Positions 1-7,529 of a stretch of DNA of 40,567 nt are shown here, in pieces (within the stretch, counting starts at the first letter, position 1; every line of letters begins with the position of its first letter). A model generated the notes under the pieces. It was not told the DNA's origin and ran no database searches. It saw nothing but the letters and a program-made list of their open reading frames with translations. The stretch comes from Myxococcota bacterium (GTDB lineage Bacteria > Myxococcota_A > UBA796). The position numbers and the translations under genes are program-made. The stretch is taken from the NCBI GenBank assembly GCA_029251165.1, contig JAQXDW010000091.1:1-40567 (forward strand). The letters are read 5' to 3'.

Positions 1-825
1 ATCAGTAAAGGCTTCCTTGGCTTCGGTCGTCAGGTTCGACAGGAGAACATTCCTGTTGGACTGCCAATGGTTGAGGTGCCTGCTGGAGCGTTCTGGATGG
101 GCGCTAAGGACGACGACGAGGATACCGTTGAGTGTGAGAAGCCACGTCACAAGGTTCAACTAAGCGGCTACCAGATCAGTCAGACGCCGGTGACGCAGAG
201 ACAGTACACGGCAGTCATTGGAGAGAACCCTTCCGGCAATCCGGCTTCAGCCCAGCACCCTGTGGAGAACGTGAGCTGGTTTGACGCGGTGCGGTTCTGC
301 AACGCGCTGAGCCAGAGGTGTGGCCTGGAGGAGGCATACACCATTGGGGGTGGTGATAAACCACGGGTCTCCTGCCGCTTCGATGCGCACGGCTTCAGAC
401 TGCCCACTGAGGCAGAGTGGGAATACGCCGCCAAGGCAGGACAGGACTTCAAGTACAGCGGCTCTGATGCCCCCGATGAGGTCGCCTGGTACGACGGCAA
501 TAGCGGAGGAAAAACCCACCCTGTCGCTCTGAAGAAGCCAAATGCCTGGGGACTCTATGACATGAGCGGAAATGTCTGGGAGTGGTGCTGGGATTGGTAT
601 GACAAAGACGAGTACCAAAATCGTGTCAGTTTGTCAGGTGACAAAATGACAATTGCCAACCAGCCGAAAGGCCCAAAAAATGGTGTTCGTCGTGTGCTTC
701 GGGGCGGCTCGTACGTCAGTGCCCCCTGGTTGCTGCGCACCTCCTCCCGCTATTGGCTCGGGCCCGATGGCCGGTCCGGGGTCGACGGATTTCGCTTGAC
801 CTTGCCGTCCCCATCGCAATCTTGA
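1..825 (+). CDS. FGE-sulfatase (SUMF1-like) domain protein, 5' end outside window
   Basis: The frame is open from base 1, so the gene begins upstream; the ATG at 67 is probably internal because in-frame residues before it run straight into the domain. Family marks of the formylglycine-generating-enzyme fold (PF03781) are clear: the opening VEVPAGAFWMGA, then PVENVSWFDAVRFCNAL, GFRLPTEAEWEYAA, GLYDMSGNVWEWCWDWY and RVLRGGSY near the end. The paired catalytic Cys of true sulfatase-activating enzymes is not visible in the C-terminal RTSSRYW segment, so I do not infer formylglycine formation; such domains are often appended to kinases or other enzymes, which cannot be judged here. Residues between DEYQN and NQPKGPKNG look about ten longer than the usual loop and are encoded by repeat-like DNA (630-658). 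Family call is firm, function open. Confidence 0.85.
   Translation: MSKGFLGFGRQVRQENIPVGLPMVEVPAGAFWMGAKDDDEDTVECEKPRHKVQLSGYQISQTPVTQRQYTAVIGENPSGNPASAQHPVENVSWFDAVRFCNALSQRCGLEEAYTIGGGDKPRVSCRFDAHGFRLPTEAEWEYAAKAGQDFKYSGSDAPDEVAWYDGNSGGKTHPVALKKPNAWGLYDMSGNVWEWCWDWYDKDEYQNRVSLSGDKMTIANQPKGPKNGVRRVLRGGSYVSAPWLLRTSSRYWLGPDGRSGVDGFRLTLPSPSQS
630..658. repeat. Repeat-like palindromic cluster inside the FGE-like coding sequence
   Basis: Within the coding sequence lie TTTGTCAGGTGACAAA (630-645, near-perfect inverted repeat with a 2-nt centre) and TGACAATTGCCA (647-658), whose first nine bases equal the core of the palindrome array just downstream (876-1074). The segment encodes an extra loop in the FGE-like domain. 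Seen: the shared 9-mer and the half-site orientation. Inferred: a member of the same repeat family inserted in frame. Confidence 0.5.
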
Positions 826-875
826 AGCTTGATAATTGATGTTTTCATGTCGCGCGCAGCGCGATCGCGGCCATG

Positions 876-1074
876 TGACAATTGTCAGTTTGCGGAGCCC
901 TTTTTGTCATTCTGAGCTGACAATTGTCACTTTGTGGGCTTGATCTGACACTTCAACCTGACAATTGTCACTATGGAGAGGTCGTGTTGTCACTTCAACC
1001 TGACAATTGTCACTTTAGAGGGTCGATTTGTCATTTCCAACTGACAATTGTCACTTTGGAGGGTCGATTTGTCA
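876..1074. repeat. Phased array of the palindrome TGACAATTGTCA, 5 copies
   Basis: Five exact copies of the 12-bp perfect palindrome TGACAATTGTCA start at 876, 918, 959, 1001 and 1042, so spacings are 42, 41, 42 and 41 bp. Each is followed about 28 bp after its start by an extra TGTCA or TGACA half-site (905-910, 946-950, 987-992, 1029-1033, 1070-1074) and by partly conserved spacer sequence (CTTTGGAGGGTCGAT in the later units). The spacing is close to four turns of B-DNA, placing all palindromes on one helix face. This could be an operator or iteron-like binding array, or an amplified intergenic repeat element. Spacers are similar to each other, so it is not a CRISPR array. Confidence 0.85.
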
Positions 1075-1445
1075 TCTTCGCGGTTGTCGCGTCCCCAGAG
1101 TCCAATCGCTCCCTGGACAGGCATGGCACATCGGCGCTGGGCTGCGCTCCTCGGAGAGCACAAGCCCGCATCCTGGATGCCGGTCATCTGCCGCTCGACA
1201 TCGCTTTGTCCACTTCGCCCGAACCCTTGCACACTTCACGCCATTACCATCTTTCAACCTGACCCGAGCAAGCTGCCACCAGCAACTCAGAGCCAGCGAA
1301 GACCGCTAGCGGAGAGACCTCACGTGGCGACCTCAGCGCAGACGCATCCAGCCCATGCTGGCCGTCTCTACAGACTGGTGCGGACCAACAGTAGTGCTGA
1401 CCAACAGCAGCCATGATGCAGGACCGCCCGAGGAGGCTCGACTCC
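1075..1445. other. Stretch without a recognisable gene
   Basis: About 370 bp between the palindrome array and the next likely gene. Several short open frames exist on both strands but none has a convincing Shine-Dalgarno sequence, recognisable motif or plausible composition. No RNA gene or hairpin terminator recognised. Confidence 0.4.
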
Positions 1446-1751
1446 TCAGCTGCTGCCCGCCCCGCTCAGCGGCAGGCCTGGCCGACGGTATAAGTATCGC
1501 CCCGCCTCGCTCTCCACCCGAAGCTCTCCATGTTCCTCGTCAAACATGAGCCGACGGGCCTGGAGCTCGACCTCATGCAGCGGCATGTAGGCCGCAACGC
1601 TGCCGGATCGGTGGATGGTAACGCCGGTCCGTGCGCGCGGCGCGGTGAAGCCAACCTGCTGTGCGTCCGATGTGATGGCTCCATGCGCTCCAAAGAAGCC
1701 CTCAAAGACCTCAAGCACCGCTGACCAGTCCTGGATCTGCACTGTGATCAT
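1446..1751 (-). CDS. Small hypothetical protein (101 aa)
   Basis: Encodes a soluble acidic protein of 101 residues beginning MITVQIQDWSAVLEVF, with no signal peptide or membrane segment. It has alternating hydrophobic stretches (GVTIHRSGSVAAYMPLHEVEL, then RRLMFDEEHGELRVESEAGRYLYRR) suggesting a beta-rich fold. The ATG is preceded by a run of G residues that may serve as a weak ribosome site. I do not recognise the family. Composition is more protein-like than the competing frames in this region, which is the main reason for calling it. Confidence 0.5.
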   Translation of the reverse strand: MITVQIQDWSAVLEVFEGFFGAHGAITSDAQQVGFTAPRARTGVTIHRSGSVAAYMPLHEVELQARRLMFDEEHGELRVESEAGRYLYRRPGLPLSGAGSS

Positions 1752-1832
1752 GCGCCCCCCCGCTTGCCCATGCGTATCGCAGTGAGCGTGACCTGCTCGG
1801 AGCGCAGCCTGATCTGCGTCCGCAGGGGCGGA

Positions 1833-2378
1833 CTACCCTGCGATCTCCAGGGTCGCTGAGGTCGCACAGACGATGGGCTGATCGTCCTCGGTCAGCGAGA
1901 GCGCGCCGGTGATGATGTAGGTCCCCGCATCCATCGGGGCGTTGCAGTCGTCACCGTCTGGTCGGATGATGACCTCCTCCTCCAGGACCTCCCCCGGCGC
2001 CAGGGTGTACGCCACAGACTCTCCGTAGTCCGCGCAGTCTCCGGCCAGGCAGCTGCCGTAGTAGTCCACCCCGTCTCCCAGCCCCTCGAACGCCACGAGG
2101 CCGTCCGGGCAGGCTTCTGTGACGGTGACGGTCTGCGGTGCGCCGCTCACGTTCTCGATGCTCGCGACGATCAGAGCCGCTGCGTCGGAGGCTTCCGCTG
2201 CGCCGCTCACGGTGAACGACATCATGATGTCACACTCCACCAGCTCCGCATCTCCGATCGAGCCCACGCCGTGGTCACAGTCCATCGACTGCCCGAACGG
2301 AATTGTGGCATCACACTCGTCTCGACACCCTGTGAGGGCAGCCAGAACAGCAAGGATTGAAAACACACGACGACTCAT
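1833..2378 (-). CDS. Hypothetical lipoprotein, Cys-rich (181 aa)
   Basis: Start chosen at the ATG at 2378 because a perfect GGAGGT lies seven bases upstream; an earlier in-frame GTG falls on that ribosome site. The N-terminus MSRRVFSILAVLAALTGC is a lipoprotein signal peptide with lipobox LTGC, so the product should be attached to the envelope. The mature part carries scattered Cys (CRDECDA, MDCDHG, VECDIM, CLAGDCADYG) probably forming disulfides, and a central segment with short beta-type strands (AALIVASIENVSG, PQTVTVTEAC). This pattern fits a secreted immunoglobulin-like or beta-sandwich domain, but no family is recognised. It is divergent from the FG-GAP lipoprotein gene at 2648. Confidence 0.8.
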   Translation of the reverse strand: MSRRVFSILAVLAALTGCRDECDATIPFGQSMDCDHGVGSIGDAELVECDIMMSFTVSGAAEASDAAALIVASIENVSGAPQTVTVTEACPDGLVAFEGLGDGVDYYGSCLAGDCADYGESVAYTLAPGEVLEEEVIIRPDGDDCNAPMDAGTYIITGALSLTEDDQPIVCATSATLEIAG

Positions 2379-2424
2379 GTCACAGACCTCCACGACCTCA
2401 CTTTAAGCAAGAAGCGTTCCGATG

Positions 2425-2454
2425 ATAATAATCAACGTTCAACGGTAAGATGAA
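2425..2454 (-). promoter_or_regulatory. Possible sigma70-type promoter for the lipoprotein at 1833-2378
   Basis: On the minus strand TTCATC (2449-2454) and TATTAT (2425-2430) are separated by 18 bp, in the AT-rich patch of this intergenic region about 50 bp upstream of the start codon. The -10 matches 5 of 6 consensus positions, the -35 only about half. Confidence 0.3.
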
Positions 2455-2647
2455 CCCCTCACCAGCCGCAAGAATGCGACATCGGTGTCGTGACGCGAGA
2501 GCCTCATGCTGTGCGAGGGTGTGCGCTCCTGGTCTCGTGACAACCGATTGTCAGAGGGCGGCACTACATACCTGTGACCAGAACCTGACTGTAGAGAACG
2601 CATCGGTGCTTGAGAAAGAAGCCGAAGAGTCAATATGCTAAGCACCG

Positions 2648-4285
2648 ATGCTCACCGTTCTCTTCATCGCCTGTCGCAGCCCCCTCCCTGGCGCTTCAGC
2701 AGACCCTGGCGCTTCAGCAGACACCGACGCTCCAGCGGATGTCGTCCCGCAGCCCGGACTGATCCTGGGGGGCGTGGTGGCGTGTGCCGAGCCGGAGCGT
2801 CGAGACACGGAGGGGCCGGTCTTTCAGCCCGATCTCGGCGCGGACTGGACGGCGTACACCAGCGAAGTCTCCGCGTTCGGTATGGCGGTCGAGGACTTCA
2901 CCGGCGACGGTCTCATCGACATCGTTCTGCCCGATCACGACGGCTGTGCGCTCTTCGCGGGCCAGCCCGACGGCACCCTGTCCCGACGCGATGGCGCCCT
3001 GCCCGAGGCCTGTGCCGGCATGGGGGCTGCTCCAGCGGACATCGACGCTGACGGCGACCTCGACATCCTCGTCGCGACACTCGAGTCACCAGAGATCCTG
3101 CTGATCAACGACGGCAGCGGCATCTTCACCGATGAGGCCGCTGAGCGAGGACTGCACCAGGAGCGGAATGATCCCACCATGGGCGCCTCCTGGGGGGACT
3201 ACGACCGCGACGGCGACCTCGACCTGTTCATCGCCAACCACAGCTATCGGGGAGAAGACGGCAGCCAGCCGCCGGACCCGGGGGTCGCCAACCGGCTGAT
3301 GCGCAACGACGGCGGCGGCGTCTTCACCGACGTCACCGCAGACACACTCTCGGCCGCCGCACAGCTTGGCTACACCTTCCTCGGCGGCTGGCACGACCTC
3401 GACATGGACGGCAACCCAGACCTCTACATCCTCAACGACTACGGCAGCCGGATCTACCCCAACCTCCTGATGATGGGTGACGGTGCCGGCACCCTCACGG
3501 AGGCCGATCCGGCCGCCGGCCTCACCCTGGCCATCGACGCCATGGGACTTGGCGTGGGCGACTTCAGCGGAGACGGGTGGCCGGATCTGGCGATCTCGGA
3601 CTGGGGCGGGGTTCACCTGATGATCAGCCAGGAGGACTCGACATGGTACGACAGCACGCTCGCGAGCGGCATGACGACAGACCACGCCGATCAGGTCGTG
3701 GGCTGGGCGATGGAATTTGCAGACCCCGACAACGACGCTGACCTCGACATCTTCGCCACCTTCGGCCCCAGCCCGCTGGAGCTTCCCGAGGACGGCATGC
3801 TGGAGAACCCCGACCACCAACCCGATGCCCTGTGGCTCAACGACGGCGGCACGCTCACCGAGTCTGCAGCAGACTGGGGACTGGACAGCACCGGCAACAA
3901 CCGCGGACTGGTGGTGGCCGATCTCAACGGCGATGGCTGGCTGGACACGCTCCGGCGCGGGATCTTGACGGGCGACACCATTCTCCACCGAAGCCGCTGT
4001 GGAGCGGCGGCTTGGATCAGTGTTCGACTGCAGGCAACAGGCGAGAACCCGGCCGGCATCGGCGCACGTATCGAGACCTGGCAGGACGGGGAGCGTCAGC
4101 TGCGCTGGATCAGCTCCGGCAGCACCAGCCTCTCCAGCGGCGGTCCGCTTGTGGCGCACTTTGGACTCGGTGATGTCGACATGCTCGACCGCCTGGAGGT
4201 GTTCTGGCCGGACGGCACCACCGACGCCTTCACCAACATCCAGACCCGGCAGTCGGTGCTCATCCGCCAGGACGACATCGAGTAG
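2648..4285 (+). CDS. FG-GAP/VCBS repeat lipoprotein with C-terminal ASPIC/UnbV domain (CRTAC1-like)
   Basis: Predicted extracytoplasmic beta-propeller of 545 residues. Asp-rich calcium-type loops recur along the chain (DFTGDGLIDIVL, DIDADGDLDILV, DYDRDGDLDLFI, DLDMDGNPDLYI, DFSGDGWPDLAI, DLNGDGWLD), typical of FG-GAP/VCBS propellers. The last ~75 residues (GIGARIETWQDGERQ to RLEVFWPDGTTDAF) match the ASPIC/UnbV domain (PF07593), so the architecture is that of CRTAC1-like proteins, whose role in bacteria is usually adhesion or unknown. The start is forced: TAA lies two codons upstream in frame, leaving a very short leader MLTVLFIAC with the lipobox Cys at position 9. No strong Shine-Dalgarno is visible. 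It lies 322 bp upstream of a same-strand flavoprotein gene, which makes co-transcription uncertain. Confidence 0.88.
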   Translation: MLTVLFIACRSPLPGASADPGASADTDAPADVVPQPGLILGGVVACAEPERRDTEGPVFQPDLGADWTAYTSEVSAFGMAVEDFTGDGLIDIVLPDHDGCALFAGQPDGTLSRRDGALPEACAGMGAAPADIDADGDLDILVATLESPEILLINDGSGIFTDEAAERGLHQERNDPTMGASWGDYDRDGDLDLFIANHSYRGEDGSQPPDPGVANRLMRNDGGGVFTDVTADTLSAAAQLGYTFLGGWHDLDMDGNPDLYILNDYGSRIYPNLLMMGDGAGTLTEADPAAGLTLAIDAMGLGVGDFSGDGWPDLAISDWGGVHLMISQEDSTWYDSTLASGMTTDHADQVVGWAMEFADPDNDADLDIFATFGPSPLELPEDGMLENPDHQPDALWLNDGGTLTESAADWGLDSTGNNRGLVVADLNGDGWLDTLRRGILTGDTILHRSRCGAAAWISVRLQATGENPAGIGARIETWQDGERQLRWISSGSTSLSSGGPLVAHFGLGDVDMLDRLEVFWPDGTTDAFTNIQTRQSVLIRQDDIE

Positions 4286-4312
4286 GCGGGGCAGCACGGG
4301 CGCTCGCCACGC

Positions 4313-4562
4313 TCAAGGCGTCTGCATGCCCGCTGCGGAGCATCCAGCCGCTCGGGTACCGACAACACGGAGCGCCTCGCGCGTGTGCACGCTGAGATCG
4401 ATGCCCTGCTCTGGGGTCATGCTGCTGGTGCAGCGTGCCCTCCGCCCAGTCGATGCGCACAACCGTGCCGTCCCAGGCCAGCCCCGCGGGGTCGGACGAT
4501 GCGCCGACGGAGACCCCTCTTGCATGCGGCCCGTGGACCACCTCTCTTGCCTCAAGCTGGTC
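4313..4562 (-). pseudogene. Possible frameshifted gene remnant
   Basis: The minus strand reads as coherent protein in two adjoining frames: DQLEAREVVHGPHARGV, continuing ASSDPAGLAWDGTVVRIDWA to about 4420, then after a one-base frame change MTPEQGIDLSVHTREAL to a TGA at 4313. A TGA immediately precedes the first part, and no ribosome site is seen. The PAGLAWDG...DWAEGTL...PEQG pattern recalls a propeller repeat such as those of glutamine-cyclotransferase-like proteins, but this is only a resemblance. Otherwise this 322-bp intergenic stretch holds nothing recognised. Confidence 0.25.
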
Positions 4563-4607
4563 TCAAAGGCCTATCTTGCTGGTCTTTTTCTTTGATATCA
4601 TCCAGAG

Positions 4608-6104
4608 ATGGTCACCTTGTTTCTCGCCTGCGCTGCATCCACTGGGGCGGATTCTCACGGGCGAGACACATCCGACCATGCGCAAGACAACCTCCTGGCG
4701 AGTCCGCCGCTGGCCAGCACAGACGTGGTGATCATCGGCGGAGGCGCAAGCGGGCTCGCGGCGGGGAGGACTGCACTCGACGCGGGCGCAACGGTGATCA
4801 TCATCGAGCGGGAGTCGGCGCTCGGCGGCTCGGCCCTCTACGCCGGCAGCTACTTTGCCGTCGGGACACCGTGGCAGGCGGAGGCCGGCTACACCGACAG
4901 CGTTGAGCTGGCCCTCCAAGAATGGGCCACCCTCACCAACGGCGGAGATCCAAGCCACCCCTGGGTCGAGAATTTCCTCCAGGACTCGGCAGACAACCTG
5001 GAGTGGATGACGACTTTCGGGGGTGACTTTGCCTGCAGCAATGAGATCATGGGGCCATCCTCCGTCCCGCGCACTCACAACCTCCAGCCGATCGGCCCGC
5101 ATCCCTTCACGACCCTGATCGAGCAGCTGCACACCTCGGCATGGACGGAGACCACCGCGAAGAGCCTGCTGATCGAAGCCGGGGCCGTGGTTGGTGTGGT
5201 GGTTGAGGACGCTGAAGGAACCCAGGGCTGGATCGCAGCACAGGCAACGGTGGTCGCCACCGGAGGATTCGCACGAAGCGATCGCTGGGTCTACGAAGCC
5301 CTCCCGGCGCTCAAGGGGCTGCCGAGGCATGTCGGAGCCTGGCACAACGCCGACGGAAACGGCCTGGACATCATCGAGGCGGCGGGGGGCCGGCTGGAGA
5401 ACATGGACAACATCGCCATCTACGGCCACAGCACAACCGATGCCCTGCTCGGCGCGCCCGAGACTCAGCTGGTGCTGGGCATCGAAGAGGGCGTGGTCGT
5501 CGACCAGACCGGGCAGCGGGTGATGAACGAAGACGGCCTCCGAGGGGTCTGGGGAGGGCGGGAAGCCCTCCAGCATGGCCAGCTGTATGCGCTCTACGAT
5601 GAGACCATCTGGAGCCGCCTGAAGATCAGCGGGTATGGCTACAACTACATGCCCGTCAGCGACGGCTCCATGTCCTCCGCCGAGTTCGCCAAGCAGAGCG
5701 AGCTCCCCCAGGCCATGACCTTTCAGGAGCTCGGCGCGGCGGTCGGCATCGACGGAGCGGCGCTCCTGCAGACCGTGGCCGACTTCAACACGATGGTCGA
5801 CAGCGGCGACGACGACGACTTCGGTCGAGACATGGGCACCGCCGATGCCCTCCGAGATGCGCCGTTCTACGCCCTGCCCATCGCCGCAGCGACCGGCAAG
5901 AGCTTCGGAGGCGCGGCGCTGGCGACTGACGGGGCGGTCCTCGACCGCGACAGTCAGCGCATCGAGGGCCTGTTCGCGGCTGGTGAGGTTGCCGGCATCC
6001 TGGGTGGCGAGCACATCGGAATGGGCATCTCCGGCTCAATCGCAGCCATCGTCTACACCGGTCGGGTCGCGGGCGAGAGCGCCGCGCGGTACGCCGGACA
6101 CTGA
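4608..6104 (+). CDS. Lipoprotein FAD-dependent oxidoreductase (fumarate reductase/ketosteroid dehydrogenase flavoprotein type)
   Basis: A 498-residue flavoprotein of the FAD_binding_2 family (PF00890). The dinucleotide-binding motif VVIIGGGASGLAAG sits at about residues 40-53, followed by the acidic end of the second strand (IIIERESALGGSA). The C-terminus has the family's closing FAD contact (GKSFGGAALATDGAVL then GLFAAGEVAGILGGEHIGMG). Substrate is undetermined: the family includes fumarate and urocanate reductases and 3-ketosteroid dehydrogenases. The N-terminus MVTLFLAC is an extremely short lipoprotein leader; a TGA five codons upstream in frame means no longer version can exist from this frame. 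A periplasmic or outer-membrane location is inferred. It ends 13 bp from the convergent Cys-rich lipoprotein gene. Confidence 0.88.
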   Translation: MVTLFLACAASTGADSHGRDTSDHAQDNLLASPPLASTDVVIIGGGASGLAAGRTALDAGATVIIIERESALGGSALYAGSYFAVGTPWQAEAGYTDSVELALQEWATLTNGGDPSHPWVENFLQDSADNLEWMTTFGGDFACSNEIMGPSSVPRTHNLQPIGPHPFTTLIEQLHTSAWTETTAKSLLIEAGAVVGVVVEDAEGTQGWIAAQATVVATGGFARSDRWVYEALPALKGLPRHVGAWHNADGNGLDIIEAAGGRLENMDNIAIYGHSTTDALLGAPETQLVLGIEEGVVVDQTGQRVMNEDGLRGVWGGREALQHGQLYALYDETIWSRLKISGYGYNYMPVSDGSMSSAEFAKQSELPQAMTFQELGAAVGIDGAALLQTVADFNTMVDSGDDDDFGRDMGTADALRDAPFYALPIAAATGKSFGGAALATDGAVLDRDSQRIEGLFAAGEVAGILGGEHIGMGISGSIAAIVYTGRVAGESAARYAGH

Positions 6105-6117
6105 CCGGGCGCAGCCC

Positions 6118-7425
6118 TCAGCGGCGACAGCTCGGGGTCGGGGGCGTGACCGGCTGCAGGGCACGCAGGCCACCGGCGGCCGACAAGGCCTGCGGGGTGC
6201 CGAGCGCCTCCAGCGCGGTCAGGACCCACGCCGGGGCCACCCCGCTGCGATGGCGGTTGAGTCCGCGCTCGACGGCGCTGTCGATGGCTGCGGCCTGCAC
6301 CCACGCGGAGTCGCTCGTCAGCGCCGCACGGACTCCTGCTTCGGCGATGGACCAGTCAAAGACCTCCAGCGCCCAGACCACAGCGGCAGCCTGACGGACC
6401 GCGACATCCAGGCTGCACTCCAGCACCTCAGGCACCCGGCCGAGGTGAAACCGGCGGACCAGCTGCCCCTCTCCCAGCTCCGCAGCGGTGCGCGCGCGAT
6501 GGACGCCGAGGGCGTCGATGCTGACCGACGCGGTGCCGTGGGGCCAGGGCTCGCGAGCGCGCATTGCCATGAGGTCTGCCTGAGCGGGGAGCGGGCCGCC
6601 CTCGGACAGCTGCCGCTGGACCCCCTGGCGAACCGCGACCACATCCGCCAGGGTCTCCGCCCGATGCTGCTGCTCAGCAGGAAGCTCCGCTGCCACGGCG
6701 GCGCGAAAGTCCGACAGACCGCCGTCGGCTGCGGCGTCTGCGGCCACGATCTGAAGCCCGATCCACCAGAACACCGCCGGATCGGCCCGTGGTGGTCCAT
6801 CGGGGCGCTGAAGAACCTGCTGAGCTTCCGCAGCCGCAGCGAGCAGCCCGGGCAGACCGCCTGTGGCAGCATCCTCTCCAAGGGCCCCGATGAGGTGAGT
6901 GAAGCAGCTGTCGGAGAAGTCCCCCGCCTGTAGACACCAGCCCGCGCGCTGGGGCAGCGGTGCATGCTCGGAGATGCGGAAGATGCACTCATCTCGCCAG
7001 CGTGGGCTGGTGACGGCCGCACACAGGGCCGCAGCGGCCTCCAGCTGACCCTCGCGCATCCGGTCGCTGGCGGCATCGACTCGGCAGGTGTCCGCCGCCT
7101 CGTGGGTGGCATCGGCACAGTCCTGCGCAACCGCAGCGTAGCCCCCCTGGAGGAGGTGAGGTCGCAGCAGGGTCGTGTCGCAGCGATCGCGGAGGGCCAC
7201 ATCACTCAAGCCCGAGCAGCGGTCCCAGCCGGTCTGCCGAATCAGCGCCATCCAGACCAGATCCCGCTGGATGGGATCGGAGATGCCCTGTGCCATGGCG
7301 AAGGCCGCCTCCGGATCGTCCGCCGCCTCCACCTGCGCGATCACACACGCGTCGTCACGGCATGGAGACGACGGGCAGCCCAGGAGGCTGAGCAGGAAGA
7401 CAGCAAGGCAGGAGCGCACAGCCAT
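6118..7425 (-). CDS. Cys-rich repeat lipoprotein, function unknown (435 aa)
   Basis: The start at 7425 is preferred because it gives a clean lipoprotein signal, MAVRSCLAVFLLSLLGC with lipobox LLGC; a longer in-frame version would add 21 residues ahead of it. The mature protein is helix-rich and built of irregular Cys-containing units (RCSGLSDVALRDRCDTTLL, VAQDCADATHEAADTCRVDA, RWRDECIFRISEHAPLPQRA, CLQAGDFSDSCFTHLIG), resembling helical-hairpin repeats. The C-terminal half is Ala-rich and also helical. No catalytic motif is seen. It follows the nitric oxide synthase gene by about 100 bp on the same strand and could be co-transcribed with it. Confidence 0.78.
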   Translation of the reverse strand: MAVRSCLAVFLLSLLGCPSSPCRDDACVIAQVEAADDPEAAFAMAQGISDPIQRDLVWMALIRQTGWDRCSGLSDVALRDRCDTTLLRPHLLQGGYAAVAQDCADATHEAADTCRVDAASDRMREGQLEAAAALCAAVTSPRWRDECIFRISEHAPLPQRAGWCLQAGDFSDSCFTHLIGALGEDAATGGLPGLLAAAAEAQQVLQRPDGPPRADPAVFWWIGLQIVAADAAADGGLSDFRAAVAAELPAEQQHRAETLADVVAVRQGVQRQLSEGGPLPAQADLMAMRAREPWPHGTASVSIDALGVHRARTAAELGEGQLVRRFHLGRVPEVLECSLDVAVRQAAAVVWALEVFDWSIAEAGVRAALTSDSAWVQAAAIDSAVERGLNRHRSGVAPAWVLTALEALGTPQALSAAGGLRALQPVTPPTPSCRR

Positions 7426-7529
7426 GAGGCTACCGCACCCAGGCCACAGCGCGGACCATGCCCCGCCTCGCTCTGGAGCGGAGGACACCGCGATGCCAGC
7501 GGACGATCCCCCCGGCCTCTCGGGGCAGG

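Noticed and set aside
876..1074. CRISPR array
   Set aside because: The repeat is only 12 bp and fully palindromic, and the spacers are similar to each other and carry a second half-site; no cas gene is present.
924..1416. Overlapping plus-strand open frames through the palindrome array
   Set aside because: They arise from the repeats lacking stops; no ribosome site, and composition is not protein-like.
3086..4297. 403-codon minus-strand frame opposite the FG-GAP lipoprotein
   Set aside because: Antisense shadow of a GC-rich gene; the plus-strand reading has clear domains.
4563..6014. 483-codon minus-strand frame opposite the flavoprotein
   Set aside because: The FAD-binding motifs are on the plus strand; the antisense product has no domain.
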